Shown here piece after piece: positions 34,379 to 46,400 of a stretch of 64,000 bases of DNA; the stretch's first letter is position 1, and each line of letters opens with the position of its first letter. Both the position numbers and the translations under genes were made by a program. This DNA comes from Brachynemurus nebulosus. Its lineage: Eukaryota > Arthropoda > Insecta > Neuroptera > Myrmeleontidae. The stretch lies in NCBI GenBank assembly GCA_035578155.1, contig JAPWDM010000006.1, positions 14,648,305 to 14,712,304 on the forward strand, in the 5' to 3' direction. Below the pieces are notes generated by a model. It made no database searches and was not told where the DNA came from. It saw only the letters and a list, made by a program, of their open reading frames with translations.

Positions 34379-35481
34379 GGGCCGATCAGTACTGTTTTTT
34401 GCACTCTGGAGCTGTTATGACTCTAGCGCCCCCTTCCAAAAAAGATGCTTAACTTCAACATGGTTTTTCGGTAATGGTCGTTAATTAAACACGTTATATA
34501 TAGCGACATCATCCCAAATAATTCGATCGTAGATTTTTGGGAACACCCATAAATAGACGTTTGTCTCAAAAGGACATTTTTGAGCAACACCCTTCAAAAA
34601 TAGTGGAACGATATGTATGGTAACCTTTATATGTATCAGGACGAAGCAATTTAACATAATTAAATATCAGCAATCCAGAATTCTATATAATTTTACAATT
34701 CCGTATATACTCAATACATTTGTGTTTATCTTAGTTTTCGCATTACGTAATAATTCTTTAAGCTACCTTATACCTTATATAACTTTACGAAGCTTAGTGA
34801 ATAACTTTCGTTGCTTTTGTGACATAGTTATTATGTTATAATTCCATTGCTTCACAAACTGTAAAGCAAGAGCGAATATTACGGGGAATATGTAACTAAC
34901 AAAATACCGGTAAATTTAAATTGCATAAGTACCGACATACCCAAAGGGGTGATGAGACGAATGCAGAGTAAGGAGAGAATAAGTTAATAATAAATAGATG
35001 ATTTAATTTTATTAGAATTTCGACTTAACCACACTTTGTGTAGTTATTGCAATATCTCACTTGGCTGGCTTTGGTCTGTAGGGTTAGTTTGTATATATTT
35101 TATTCTAGCTAATGAAAATCGCATCTATCTTTAGATAATTATTAAATTCTTGATAATATCTGTTTCAAATGTAGCAATTATTGTTTTGTGGTAAATATTA
35201 TTTGTTTTGCAATCTATTGCACGATTGATTTAGTGAATTTCCGTATGGAAAATTCGGCTATTACAGCCGCCGGCATGGTGAGACGTGAAACCAGAAACTT
35301 GTTTTGAGGTTCCTAGAAGCCGAAATAAAGAATTTTTTCATCATGAAAATTGTTGTGGTACTCTGATTTCGATCCTTGTGATTGAACGCTTTTTGGAGCA
35401 CCCAACGTTCCAAACGTGTGTCTCCCAAATAATAAGGTTCAAACAACAATTTATTTAAGGAATTAAAATATGAATAACAGT
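34379..35481. other. AT-rich DNA, nothing recognised
   Basis: Short frames without domain character. 35260-35450 is slightly GC-richer. Confidence 0.45.
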
Positions 35482-35700
35482 AAATAAATTGTTACCTTTA
35501 TTTTCGCCAAAAAATTTTAAACTTGTAATTTCATTATTTGACTTTATTTGACGATAAACCTCAATATTAAGACCAGCAAAAAACCAAACAGAATTTTTTA
35601 ACAATGGATTTAGACGAAAGTCAATGGAACTAATTTGAATATGTGATTCATAAAGGCAATTGGTGGCTTTTACAGATGTTATTTTCTAAAAATGAATTTT
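35482..35700. mobile_element. Rearranged copy of the 1016-1549 retroelement
   Basis: 35482-35601 is the reverse complement of 1429-1549 (AAATTGTTACC ... CAAAAAACCAAACAGAATTT). It is joined directly to 35606-35700, a forward match to 1025-1115 (GATTTAGACGAAAGTCAATG ... GGCTTTTACAGAT). So one segment is inverted and the middle, including the hammerhead-like motif, is absent. Such inverted partial copies are common for Penelope-like elements. Confidence 0.75.
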
Positions 35701-35892
35701 TTTCGTAGCACTCGATTTTCAACTAACTGCCATCGCCTGGTGTGTCTGGCTTTTATTCCCATTTAAGTGATGACGTTTTGTTGTTGTGATGTTGGTTACG
35801 TGCTTGTTTTCTTCATGGTGAAACTTCTCGATAATTCTAGAATATTCCACTATTACATAAAAGTGGAAAGAAAAAAGAGTTGCTAAAAAAAA

Positions 35893-36000
35893 AAAGAAAA
35901 TGTAGATCGTCGTCGCTGATAGGGATTGATCCAGGGTCCTTGGCATCGGTGGTCCGACTGCTTCACCACTGCTCCACCGGGCCACTGGCTCTACTCGTGC
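35893..36000 (-). mobile_element. tRNA-derived SINE (second family) head
   Basis: On the minus strand box A TGGAGCAGTGG (complement of 35967-35977) and box B GGATCAATCC (35923-35932) are correctly spaced. Downstream of box B comes GACGACGATCTACATTTTC and then a T-run that could stop Pol III. GC-rich relative to surroundings. The cloverleaf is poor, so it is SINE-like rather than a tRNA gene. The 136-codon frame on the same strand is a by-product. Confidence 0.55.
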
Positions 36001-38679
36001 TTGGTGTTGAAGTCTTCTTACGTGTGCAGCTGGAACTTGATTTGGGTACAGTGGCACTCCGTTATGCCCTACGCAATGTGAATACAGTAGAATCCCAACT
36101 CTACTTTTAACCTTTAGATAATGATTCACGCATTTTTTAAGTAGTCATGTTTATATTTGGTTACTCTTCTTCTATATTTTTTACACTTACTTTTACCAGA
36201 GTTTTCTGGTTTTCCGGTGTTGATAAAAGCTCAACAAGAAGGAGTAATATCTTCTGTTTACTCTTTTGGGTGCTTAGTAATAAATTTTCTGATTTGGGAA
36301 ATGAAGTTCACGCCTACAAAACATGTCAAAAATACAGATAAAATCAGTTTGAACTTTGGGAAGGAAATGAGCCGCATTCATTGCGGTTAAAGTAGAATTT
36401 GTAATATTTGATTATAATAAAAAGGCAGCTGATTTATTGGAAGAAAATTTAAAAAAGGTGCAAATTTAACAGGAGCAAGATTTAGACATATTTTCCCCCA
36501 GAAGTCTTGAGATTATCGCCATTTTTAATAACTATCGCGTCTTGCTTCATCTCTCCCTGTTGACCTGCCAAATTTTCACTTTTACGAGGTGCAACACTTT
36601 TGTTTGACTATTGTTTATTCACTTTAACTTACCGTAAAAACATATATCCTCTTTTTATCATTTATTTTACAATTTATTTGTTGTTGTATCTACTAAGTAT
36701 ACTATTCTAGACAATGATTTATATTCTAATATTAAAATCAATGTAGATTTATAACGTCACATTTCCTAATTGAATTTATTTACATTATATTATATTATTA
36801 ATCTTTTATCATAGAATACTGTAGCATGGAATATAATATGATACTAATATAATATTGACATATAATAGATAGCTTTAAGTAAAATGAATTTTAATAGGAA
36901 GTTAATAATGCCTATCGTTATATTAGAATAATGTTTATCTAAAGCAAATATTATTTATGAAAATTAATAATATTTTAACACTATAAATTTTGTCAGTAGT
37001 GAAGCGACATCTCTTGTAAATGTAACAAATATAGTACCATATACATATGTATGTAAATTTAAATAATTTAACTAATATAGCCTGAAGGATATTTAGCTAT
37101 AGCAATTGACAATTTAGTATAGAAACTATTGAGTTCTTACAATATACGGTTTTCTATATACGGTGATATTATTTTGATAATTGGCATTAAACCACTTGGG
37201 AAAATTTTTTTTGTTTTTATTGACTTACATGATGTATTAGTGTCTCTAGAGTGATATTCGAAAGGAATTATAACTACGGAAATATTTTAAAAATCGTTTT
37301 GAACTCGATTTCTGAAACGAATTTGAGCGTTTGGAAACGTTTAAAAAACAGTCTCTCAACTTGGCTGATAAGTTTTTTTCATAACTTAATTTTGTTATTT
37401 AATTGTTACATTTCCATAAATAGTATAAACGATAAACACGTTTTGAAACTTTACATGGATTTTTCTCGAAATTACGTTTTCCAAAATGATAAGTAAGATA
37501 ACTAGGTACAGCAATTTTCATTCGATTGTCTTGATATTTTAGAACTGTACACAAGATTTTGAAACTGGTAAAAAAATGTATTTTTGCAATTCCGCAACTA
37601 AAAGACATGATTTAGTCCCTCATAATATGGAGTAAATTGTCACTTTTAGTCCCAGGGGACTGAAAATTTATTTTTCTCCCACTTTTAAACCAATCAGCAA
37701 GCACAATTTACAGAAATTTTACTTAAATTAAATAGCACTGCCAGCTAATGGAAAATAATCAACAAATTCAAAATTGTAGATAAAGACAAATAGTTATATT
37801 GTATTGTACAATTAGTTTGATTTATCCAAAGTATGCTTGATGAAATTTTATTACATACATTCAAGTAATTTTTTTTAAATTTTTATAATTTTAAATTATG
37901 CGGAATTGCAAAAATAGTATATACACCACAAGACTAAAGTGTTTTTTTTTTATCCCTCGTGTGATTTGTTGCCCTCGGGCCTTTACAGGCCCTCTGGCAA
38001 TAAACTTCACAGTCACGATTAAAACTTTAGTTCTTCGGTGTATACAACATACTGTTTCCATAGAAAAAAATTAAGGTTGTATTTTTCGTCGATTTTCAAA
38101 ATTTTTCTAATCTAAAATTAGTGATAAGACTAATCTAAAACTAGTGATAAAATTTTATGTTGATTCTAGATACGATCTTTGTTTATAAGAAAATAATTTA
38201 CTTGTCTCAGTAATTTGAAAACCACTGATAAACAATATTTATTTAATATTTCTATAGTTAAATGTTTCTAACATCAAACATGTATACAATTTTAATTAAA
38301 ATACAGTGAAATACTTTAACTACACTCTCCCGGCCGTTATGTTTATAAATCTTAGTTAAAATAAGCCAATAATAAATTTCTAATACGGTTGTGTAATGCA
38401 TGTTGTATACGAACAACTATATATAAGAAAACTTTTAATAAAATTCAGTTAAACTTTCAGTTTGCTTTAGAAAAGTTTATGTATGTAGTTTTTAATGCTT
38501 GAGGTCTTCTTCTGTGGATATTTTTGCCCGTATACATTACAAATTTATATGTAATTATGGCTTACGTTGGTTAGTAAATGTAAATGAATATATACCTATA
38601 CTTACAGGAGAAAACAAATTTTTTTTGAACCACTAAAAAAAAGATTCAATATCGAATCAGTAAGTTTATGAAAAAAATC
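36001..38679. other. AT-rich DNA, nothing recognised
   Basis: Overlapping frames at 36147-36390 have no known domain. 37400-38400 is plain AT-rich sequence. CCCTCGGGCCTTTACAGGCC near 37972 is a short GC-rich palindromic patch of unknown origin. Confidence 0.4.
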
Positions 38680-38880
38680 TCACCATTCTGGTAGCAAAAA
38701 TTGAAAATTCAGTGTGGATAATGTAATATGTGTTTGCATTTAATTAAAGTATAGACCAGAACTAATAAACTGGTGAAAAAATTTTTGAAATCCGTTAACA
38801 AATAATAAAGAAATAGAAGATCAAAATTTAAAGCGGAATGACTGATTTCCAATTCACTTATGACGTCAAATATTCACACA
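38680..38880 (+). repeat. TGACGTCA-bearing dispersed family copy
   Basis: CACCATTCTGGTAGCAAAAA, GAAAATTCAGTGTGG and TATGACGTCAAAT (CRE at 38861-38868) appear in family order, degraded. Confidence 0.55.
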
Positions 38881-38982
38881 ATTGGACACCGAGTGTCTTT
38901 TATACAATATTTTTTAAATTAAATTATGTTAAATTACCATGGATTTAATATTTTTTTAAAAATATTTTTGTTTTATATATTT

Positions 38983-39441
38983 ACTAGCCGTACCCGTGAC
39001 GTTGTTCACGCAAAACGTTGAGTAGTTTCTTTTTCCAAATTGTAGTTTCTTACAACACAAAATGCATTAAATTGTCTCCAAATTGACAATTGTGTATTTA
39101 TTGTATTTTTCGGTACACAATTAGCAACATTTTTTTTGATTTAAAATTCAGAAAAATTTCCAAACTACAAAATTTATTTACAATTTTTGTTACTATAGTT
39201 ATGAAATTTTTTATGAAATATGTAAATTGGCGTAATGTGTGTAGATGCTCAAAATAGTTTTTCCATTTTCCCGTGGGAATGAGACATTTTCCCGAAATGA
39301 AAAGTATCTTAGATGTTGACCCAGGTAATAAGTTATCATCACACCAAATTTCATTAAAATCCGTCCAGTAGTTTTTACGTGGTGGGTGAACAGACAGACA
39401 GACAAACAGAGACAGATTTACAGTTTTATTATATGTATAGA
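38983..39441 (+). mobile_element. ACTAGCCGTACCCGTGACG dispersed element, apparently complete
   Basis: Head ACTAGCCGTACCCGTGACGT and tail CACACCAAATTTCATTAAAA, TCCGTCCAGTAGTTTTTACG, GACAGACAGACAAACAGAGA, then TTTATTATATGTATAGA. This head/tail pair is standard for a widespread class of non-autonomous insect repeats. The middle matches the fragment at 8652-8765. No coding capacity. Confidence 0.7.
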
Positions 39442-39774
39442 ATATAGATGAATCTACAAAAGTTCAAAAATTAACATTTTAAAACGTTAAAATATTGAAT
39501 TTGTAAAAGATAAAGATTTTAAAATAGTATCGCTCGCTCTATTTGCAAATCCCGTAGCAAAGATGACGTCATACATCTGTATCAGACGAAATAAAACTAT
39601 CTGTGTAAAGTGCAACTTTAAAGTCCCGTATAGCTTTGCTAGTTGTTGAGATATATTAATTTGTCTTTTACACTTTTGTTTGATTTTGTTTTAATTTTTA
39701 TTTTCACCCATAAAAATATTGGTAGACTTCTGCATTCAAACAATCAATTAAAATTCTTTAGTCACTCATGTTTG

Positions 39775-40056
39775 TAAAAGGAATTTCGTCATCTTGTTGG
39801 CAAAAATTAAAAATTCATATCCAAATCAATCTAAATCAACCAATCTTCCTAATTCGAATCACCTCCCGTAAAGTTTAACTTGAGAAAAAATAAAATTGTA
39901 AACTTGGTGACGTCAAATGACAAAATTTTTCGTCATTTTGTTCACGCCAAAATTAACTCAGTCAGTCACTGTATTTCAGATGGTATATACCAAGCTGATT
40001 TAACAATGAGAACTAAAATATTTTTTTTATTTTAATGACGTCACTGAGTTTATTAA
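39775..40056 (+). repeat. TGACGTCA-bearing dispersed family copy, left part (split by TTAA element)
   Basis: TTCGTCATCTTGTTGGCAAA, TTCCTAATTCGAATCACCTC, AACTTGGTGACGTCAAATG and, in a second pass, AATGACGTCACTGAGTTTA. It runs into TTAA at 40053 and resumes after 41031. Confidence 0.75.
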
Positions 40057-40393
40057 GGGGAGGTTTACGTGAGAGTCGTTAAAAAAAATCGATTTTTTTT
40101 TTTGCAGAAATTGGTAGCTAATTATGTGTAGAATATGTTCCCAAAGTGATTTTGTTGAAAGTAATTTAAGGGAAGGTTTACTTGAGATTTGATAAAAAAA
40201 AAAAAAAATAGATTTTTTTGCTGAAATTGATAGCAAATTATGTGTAGAATATATTCCCAAAGTGATTTTACCGAAAATAATTTAAAAACAACATTCTTGC
40301 ACATTAACCGAATCCAGCTTTCTATAAAAAAAATTCAAAAAACGTAGTTCACGCAATAATGAGTATTAAATATAAAATTTTGAAAATACGTTT

Positions 40394-40476
<83 letters not shown>

Positions 40477-41027
40477 ATAATATCTCGGAACTACATTTTT
40501 GGAGCTGGCGGACACGATAACTCAAAAACTGTTCGATGGATCCTTTTTTTTAATTTTTTATTTTAAAGATAATTCAATTCTATATCTCTACCTCTAAGTT
40601 CCATACACTTTCAATATTTTTTTTATTTTTAAGTTTACTTTAAAGAGCGAAAAATAAGATAAAAATCGTAATCAAAAGTTCAAACATCCGCCATTTTTTT
40701 TTCTTTCAGGGATTTATTGATATTATAGGTAGAGGTGCCGGTACTCTTCATATACTTTATAAAGTTTTTGTTTTTGTATTTCGGTGGTTTATTACCGGCG
40801 CTAGGATACCGCCAACAAGGCATCGGGTTTTCAGATCGTCACACTACACTGTCTATAAAATTGACAATTTTTTATATTTTTCCTTGAAAAAATTTTTTTT
40901 TTGTATAGTTTAATTAATACTTAGTAAATATGTGTCCAAAATTTGAAATTGATATTTACTTCCGTTCTTGAGAAAAAAAATCTAGAAAAATATATAATTT
41001 TTAAGAGACTCTCGACTAAACCTCCCC
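40057..41027. mobile_element. TTAA-flanked inverted-repeat element, 971 bp
   Basis: Left TTAA|GGGGAGGTTTACGTGAGAGTC and, reversed from the right, TTAA|GGGGAGGTTTAGTCGAGAGTC. TTAA is at 40053-40056 and 41028-41031. The surrounding family sequence continues seamlessly from one side to the other, which proves insertion at TTAA. The first ~113 bp are imperfectly duplicated (40053-40165, 40166-40300), and a (TA)n tract sits inside. TTAA targeting suggests piggyBac-type mobilisation, though the GGGG terminus is not the usual CCY start, so the superfamily is open. Confidence 0.82.
40397..40473. repeat. (TA)n microsatellite inside the TTAA element
   Basis: About 77 bp of TA dinucleotides. Confidence 0.97.
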
Positions 41028-41300
41028 TTAAAATTTTTCATTGACTTAAAAACCGTAAATAAAATTACAAAGCGATAAATCTAGAAACGAAGAGTTTCCA
41101 AAGTCATTCGTTTCATTTTTACGAAAACTAAGAATTCAAAACCACTAGAAAAATGACTTTTGCCGAATCAGTAATATTTCTAAAAAGAATTTCGTTATTT
41201 TAATAGGAAAAATGACAAATTCACTCTTCAAACCATCCTAATTCAATTAATCTTTCTAAATCAAATAATTTCCATTCCAAAAGCTTGATTTAACAAAAAA
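41028..41300 (+). repeat. TGACGTCA-bearing family copy, right part
   Basis: Continues the interrupted copy: TTTTTCATTGAC, AAAACCGTAAATAAAATTAC, ATCTAGAAACGAAGAG, then a further partial unit with ATTTCGTTATTTTAATAGG and CATCCTAATTCAATTAATC. Confidence 0.7.
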
Positions 41301-42197
41301 AGTAAATTTTTTAATTTGATTTCATTTTAATATTTCCTTCAGAAAGATAGTTTTAAAGACAGACACTGTTTATCGAAATATTTTATACAATTAATGGAAT
41401 AATTTCACTACATTCAAAACATCAAAAACATTTCATTCATTTGATTTGTTTTTGGCCAGTGATTACACACAGACACACACACATACAATGTTAGTTTGTA
41501 TGTATAGCCTGTGGATGTGAATATGTATTAAATAAGAGCTTTATGTCGTATAGTAGATAGGTACATGTACAAGAAAGATGAAGCTATAGAACGGAGAATG
41601 ATCCCTGTGTACTAAATAAAAGCTCGCGGTTAAATATTTCACACTGAGGTCCCTGGGCCATCGTTATGTATTTGAATTCAGCAGTGTTATACTTACAAAA
41701 CACAGCACAGCACTATGTGGATTTCATTTAAGTTTGAGTTAAAATTGTCTATTTCATATATTTGATACACCAGCAGACATATATTTGAGATAAAATATTG
41801 AACATACATAATATTAAAATGTCAAAGTCAATTTGTTTGTTGGTTTGTTTGTTACGCTTCCACATCTCAACAGGTTAACGAATTTATTTGAAATTTTGTA
41901 TGGAGGAAACTGGCGGAACGAAGGAGGTCACAGGATAAATTTTATCCTACGAAAATATTTGATTATCGGAGGAAAATGCACAGGAAAATAATTGAGTTAT
42001 CACAAACGAAATATTATTAATTTTTTTTTTAGTGAAATAGGGCACCAAATAAATTTATTTAGCAAACATTATCAAATCATTTTGTTACTGTAACTAAGAT
42101 AATTATTGGTGCCAAACTTTTGGTAGACAACCCTCGAATTCTGATATTTTGACTAAACTGGAAATTCAGTTATTAAATTTATTTATTTCTTATTTTT
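41301..42197. other. Non-coding DNA with a (TTTG)n-headed fragment
   Basis: 41830-42010 (TTTGTTTGTTGGTTTGTTTG, CACATCTCAACAGGTTAACG, GGAGGAAAATGCA) is a diverged relative of the element at 10039. The rest is not recognised. Confidence 0.5.
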
Positions 42198-42636
42198 TTT
42201 TATTACTCATACGGGAGAAGTATTAACTTGGCGCACACATTTCTGTACGCAAAATAGCTGTTTGCCCACTGTACTATTCCCACATACTTTTTTGCGTGGG
42301 CAAAGTAACTTTCCACACGCAAATTGACAATAAAACACGCACAGCCGCCTCTTAATTTTTCATTTAGTAAATATTTCATAATTATTTCTATAGAAACCAC
42401 CAGCAAAATAATTTAAACAATAATTAATTCAGGAAAAAAAAAGACGAACACTTAAAAATATTATTTTAAAAAGTAATAAAAATGTCAAAAATAGTAATAA
42501 TAATAATAGAAAAAAATATGTGAAATTCGTAATAAAAAATAGTATGTGCAATTCGTGCGGGATTATCGATTGTCCACCAAGCGAACTTCGCTTTCGTGGG
42601 CAATCGACAATTTCCCACACTTATTGCACAATATAC
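42198..42636 (-). repeat. GCGGGA-ended repeat, copy 3 of 3
   Basis: Reverse orientation, ATTACTCATACGGGAGAAG to CAATTTCCCACACTTATTGC. It keeps the head hairpin but has lost part of the GAGCGCAC inner loop. Its 67-codon frame differs from that of copy 1 at 8 residues. Confidence 0.85.
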
Positions 42637-42714
42637 TATTCTGTTTTAATGTACTCATTTAATATTTTTGTCTCTTTTATAATACAAATTTAAAATTAAA
42701 ATAAATTACTAGGG

Positions 42715-42790
42715 GAACATCTACGATTCGAACCAATAATATCTGTACTTGACTAGGTATCTCGCTCACCAGTTGTGCCATAGGACCATC
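42715..42790 (-). mobile_element. tRNA-like sequence (SINE head or tRNA pseudogene)
   Basis: On the minus strand box A TGGCACAACTGG (complement of 42769-42780) and box B GGTTCGAATC (42725-42734) are spaced as in a tRNA. The anticodon arm does not fold convincingly. Acceptor sides (GGTCCTA and TGTTCCC) pair poorly. Not related to the Thr-type SINE. Confidence 0.45.
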
Positions 42791-43972
42791 AATACTGTCT
42801 TGAAATAATTGTTTCTATTTTTTCAAGTTTAAGCAGCGACAGAATAACTTTTTATATGTTTTATTACCTAAATAAAAATTAAAGTAGGTAATTTAAACAA
42901 TTGCTAAATTTATCAATTTTGATGAATTGGTGGGGATGAGACCGAGGCTAAAATAAAGCTAAGATTACTAAAGTTCTTGTTCTAATGCTTCCATTTACTC
43001 ATTGTTACGTACAAATATATAACTCGGTGTATATTTTTTGGCCGACCCGGTACATTTGTTTGACATAATATATCTGTATATGTATATACATTTAGTTCAA
43101 TTGCTTTTACTGTTATATGAAAATCTGGTTGGTTTATGATTATATTTTATCCTGAGGGATTATATAGTCCTTTAATAATAATAGGATAAGCGTAAAATAA
43201 GATTGTCATTGTTATTGTATAGTATTCGTTATATATATATAGAAAATAATATGAAAATCTCAAGTACCACCAACACGACACGACATGGCTGGGCATAGGT
43301 ACCCACTTATATTTTCTCGAGTTTCAACAAATTTATGTGATGTCCATAGATTATTTTTTTGCGGGCGAGGGGGGCGGCTTGTAAGACATGAAAAAAATTT
43401 TGTGATTTATTATAATGAAAGCAAGCCACTCACTGTCTGTATGTGTGTCTGTCTTGAACTTTAATTATTTTCTTGTTTTTTTTTTTTTTGTGTGTATCCT
43501 TTTTAATAAGGTTTTATCCCTGCGAGCTAAGGAACTAATCCTTTATTATATAATAATAATCATACAAACATTTTGCTGACATGAAATCCATTTTCATTTT
43601 TGTGTGCGTTTTCGGTGCCATTATTTTTTCATTTCAATTTTTATAGCTTTTATGTGAATGTAAAAAGTATAAGGCTAATCTTTAGTATTTGGATGTGGTG
43701 TTATTTATTGCCATACTGTCGTGTTACATAAATATTACTGGCGCATGTACCGATATGCACAGTGTATTAATGGATGCAATCTTTGAGTAAAATCCACGTG
43801 TCAGATCGATCCATATATAGGACTCTGCTTTCATCGAAGCAATTTTAGCCAGAGTTCGTCCGTTGATTGATAGATAGCGCTATTAATGGATTATATGTTT
43901 AAAATAAGTTACTTATTTATGTTGTATATGGTTTTTAGGTTAGAATTCCGCACTATGTTTGCTATAGCAACA
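42791..43972. other. AT-rich DNA, nothing recognised
   Basis: A GCGGGCGAGGGGGGCGGC patch is near 43362 and short T-runs near 43480. No feature assigned. Confidence 0.4.
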
Positions 43973-44558
43973 TGCGGCATCTATCCCAACAAAAAGGAGA
44001 GATGCCGCATTTAAAGTTGTTATAAATTCCGCATCATATTACATATTAAAAACATAGACTTATACCTTAATTATGCAATTTTTTTTTGGACTGTAAATTA
44101 TGCCACGTAAATACAAAAGATCCATTAATGGATCAGGAAAAGCTCTCAAATTAGTGAAAATAACGAAAATAATGATGATTGCTTGTGTATTTAATGTTTT
44201 GAAAAGTACTCAGATACAAAAAGAAAGTTGACTGGCTAAGATGTATAAAGTGCCAAAAATGGTTACATATGGCATGCGTCATGTATGGAGATGTGTGTAA
44301 AATGCAAAATTTTTAATATGAACTATGCGGTGTCTCACCTCCTTTGATGCGGCATCTCTCCCATAGGTGTGGGAGAGACGCCGCTTTGCTGGCTCTACAA
44401 AAATGTTAATTATGAATCCTTTATGACTCAAAATTTAAAATTATTTATAAATAATTTTAAAGAACAATTTTTACATTTATTGTGTACCAAATTTCAAATC
44501 CATTAAATGTATACTTTAGGAATTATCAAGTGTTTTCAAAATGTACGGCATCTCTCCC
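43973..44558. repeat. GCGGCATCTCTCCC hairpin cluster
   Basis: Hairpin 1 is 43973-44010 (GCGGCATCTATCCC / GGAGAGATGCCGC). Hairpin 2 is 44349-44384 (GCGGCATCTCTCCCA / TGTGGGAGAGACGCCGC). A third half-site, ACGGCATCTCTCCC, is at 44545-44558. A 16-bp perfect palindrome, GATCCATTAATGGATC, is at 44119-44134. The sites are GC-rich islands in AT-rich DNA and probably belong to one transposon family; ends not defined. Confidence 0.7.
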
Positions 44559-44573
44559 GCATTCACGCTATAC

Positions 44574-44990
44574 TAGCTCTGTGCCCGATGGAATTTTCCA
44601 TCGATAACATCTCTGGAACTATTAGGCTTCGAAGTTCTTCAAAAGTTTAAATATCAACTAACACACGTTTCTAATTTCAGAAACGACGTATTTTCTATAC
44701 TAAACTTTCGTCCCCTATTTTACCTCATTCAGGGATGAATTTGGAGAAAAGTGCTGATACAACTGACTGTTATTTATAAACGACAAAATTATAAAAAAAT
44801 TCGAAATTGCTTACAAAATTCTAGTCCCTATTTAATATCATCCTTGGGGTATGAATTTTCAAAAATCAGTTCTTAGTATTCACCTATGTTATATAAGGAA
44901 TTCGTGTACACAATCTCATACTTCTAAAGCCATCGGCTTGGGCAGTTTTGGCTCTACTTTCAGCCTTGGATTCTCCAATTGCATTCGAGG
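44574..44990 (+). mobile_element. CTAGCTCTGTGCCCGATGG dispersed element
   Basis: Head CTAGCTCTGTGCCCGATGG, then TTTCGTCCCCTATTTTACCT, CAGGGATGAATTT, ATTTTCAAAAATCAGTTCTT and AGCCATCGGCTTGGGCAGTT. This is the order of a well-known insect repeat headed ACTAGCTGATGCCCGCG, with two internal sub-repeats (CCCTATTT...GGGATGAATTT and CCCTATTTAATATCATCC...GGTATGAATTTTC). Non-coding; superfamily not assigned. Confidence 0.6.
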
Positions 44991-45181
44991 TTGTAAAAAT
45001 AAAATTTGCCGTCTCGGCTAAGTAATATATTATTTATAAAAATACATACTGGATAGTTTTGTAAACATTCAGATTTTATGAAACAATTAAAAGTTAATTT
45101 TTAACAGCCATTAATATAACAGATTCGTGTTATAACAGATCACCCAGAACGAATTGCCAGAGAAAACTTTGAAAGGCTTAA

Positions 45182-45346
45182 GGAGTCTCCACATTCTCGC
45201 CGACGTTGGACGAGGTTCCTCATCGAGTTCCTCGCTGAGATTGGCTCAGCCATATGAATAGCATTAAAACACCAACCGCGAGACACAATGAAATGTCCTT
45301 CTACATTCTCGTTTCGTCCAACCTCGGCGAGAATGAGGAAACTCCT
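45182..45346. mobile_element. TTAA-flanked short MITE, ~165 bp
   Basis: Left TTAA|GGAGTCTCCACATTCTCGCC and, reversed from the right, TTAA|AGGAGTTTCCTCATTCTCGCC, continuing into CGA.GTTGGACGA (~35-bp inverted repeats). TTAA at 45178-45181 and 45347-45350. GC-richer than its surroundings. Confidence 0.8.
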
Positions 45347-45543
45347 TTAAAAAATAGGTTTTTATTCAACTAATCTATACAAACTCAATATCATCTATCC
45401 TATTAAAATTAAGATTAGTTAGTTATTAGGGCTCCAGATTTGATAGATTTAAAATTTTTGAAGTTTGATTTAAAATTATGTCTAATTTAAAAAAATAATC
45501 ACAACATACGTGTTGCAGGAACATCTTGTTTATTTCAAAAATT

Positions 45544-45728
45544 CACGATTTCTTGGTTCAAAGATTAAAAATTTCTTTGAATCAAAAAAATATATCTTTG
45601 AGTCAAAAAAAATATTTTTTTAATACAAAAAATATCTTCTTTGATTCAAAGAAATATTTTTTTTTGATTCAAAGAAGAAAATTCACCGAAATTTTTAATC
45701 TTTAAATAAAGAAATCGTTTTGAGAGTG
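45544..45728. mobile_element. CACTCTCAAAACG-family MITE, left end truncated
   Basis: Right end AAAGAAATCGTTTTGAGAGTG; left end begins at CACGATTTCTTGGTTCAAAG. AAAGAAATA/TTTGATTCAAAG core. Confidence 0.8.
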
Positions 45729-46158
45729 TATGGGTCTTGTTTATTTCAAAATATAATTATATGTACCTACATGTTTTAAAATATAAATTTCCTTTCTTGC
45801 TTAAAAATAAACTAGAAAAATAAAATAAAAAACACTGTCTTTGTTCTGTTTGACAAAAATTTAAATTGTTCTCATCCCAACTCGCTCATATCCGGACAAT
45901 ATTTATTCTGAAAAACTAGTATATCAAAATGAACGGTATTGTATCTGTCAATCTTGTTGCCTGTATTGTATGTTTGTGATACCATTATTCAGACCAAGTT
46001 CCCGTATCACAACACATCTGTGTTCAAGACATTTTTATAAGATTTTATTCTCTTTATTAAATCATATAAATACAAATAAACAAGAAATAGTTCTTCCGTT
46101 TTTGTTATTCCCATTTCAAATCTCACTAACATGGAGAACATGGAGTAAAATTGTATTA
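45729..46158. other. AT-rich spacer
   Basis: Nothing recognised. Confidence 0.45.
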
Positions 46159-46400
46159 ACGTAAAAGCCCCCATTATGGAACGGTATCTAATACTGGAAC
46201 AGTTTTGACATTTACATATTTATTTCTTTAAAATTAACTAAGGAAGCATTAAATGCGAGGTGAATTTAAATTGAAAAACAGTAAATCTATTAATAATAAT
46301 TTTTGTTATCGGACGTTTCTTTCAGAAATAACTTCATTAATATGTAAATGTCAAAATTGTTCCAGTATTAGATACCGTTCCATAATGGGGGCTTTTACGT
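46159..46400. mobile_element. TA-flanked MITE with ~65-bp near-perfect inverted repeats
   Basis: Left ACGTAAAAGCCCCCATTATG, then GAACGGTATCTAATACTGGA and TTTGACATTTACATAT. The right end is the exact reverse complement over nearly all of it. TA at 46157-46158 and 46401-46402. Length 242 bp; the interior is non-coding. Tc1/mariner-like. Confidence 0.92.

Noticed and set aside
35719..36129. 136-residue minus-strand frame, the longest in the window
   Set aside because: It runs through a tRNA-derived SINE head and its T-run, and no protein family character is visible.
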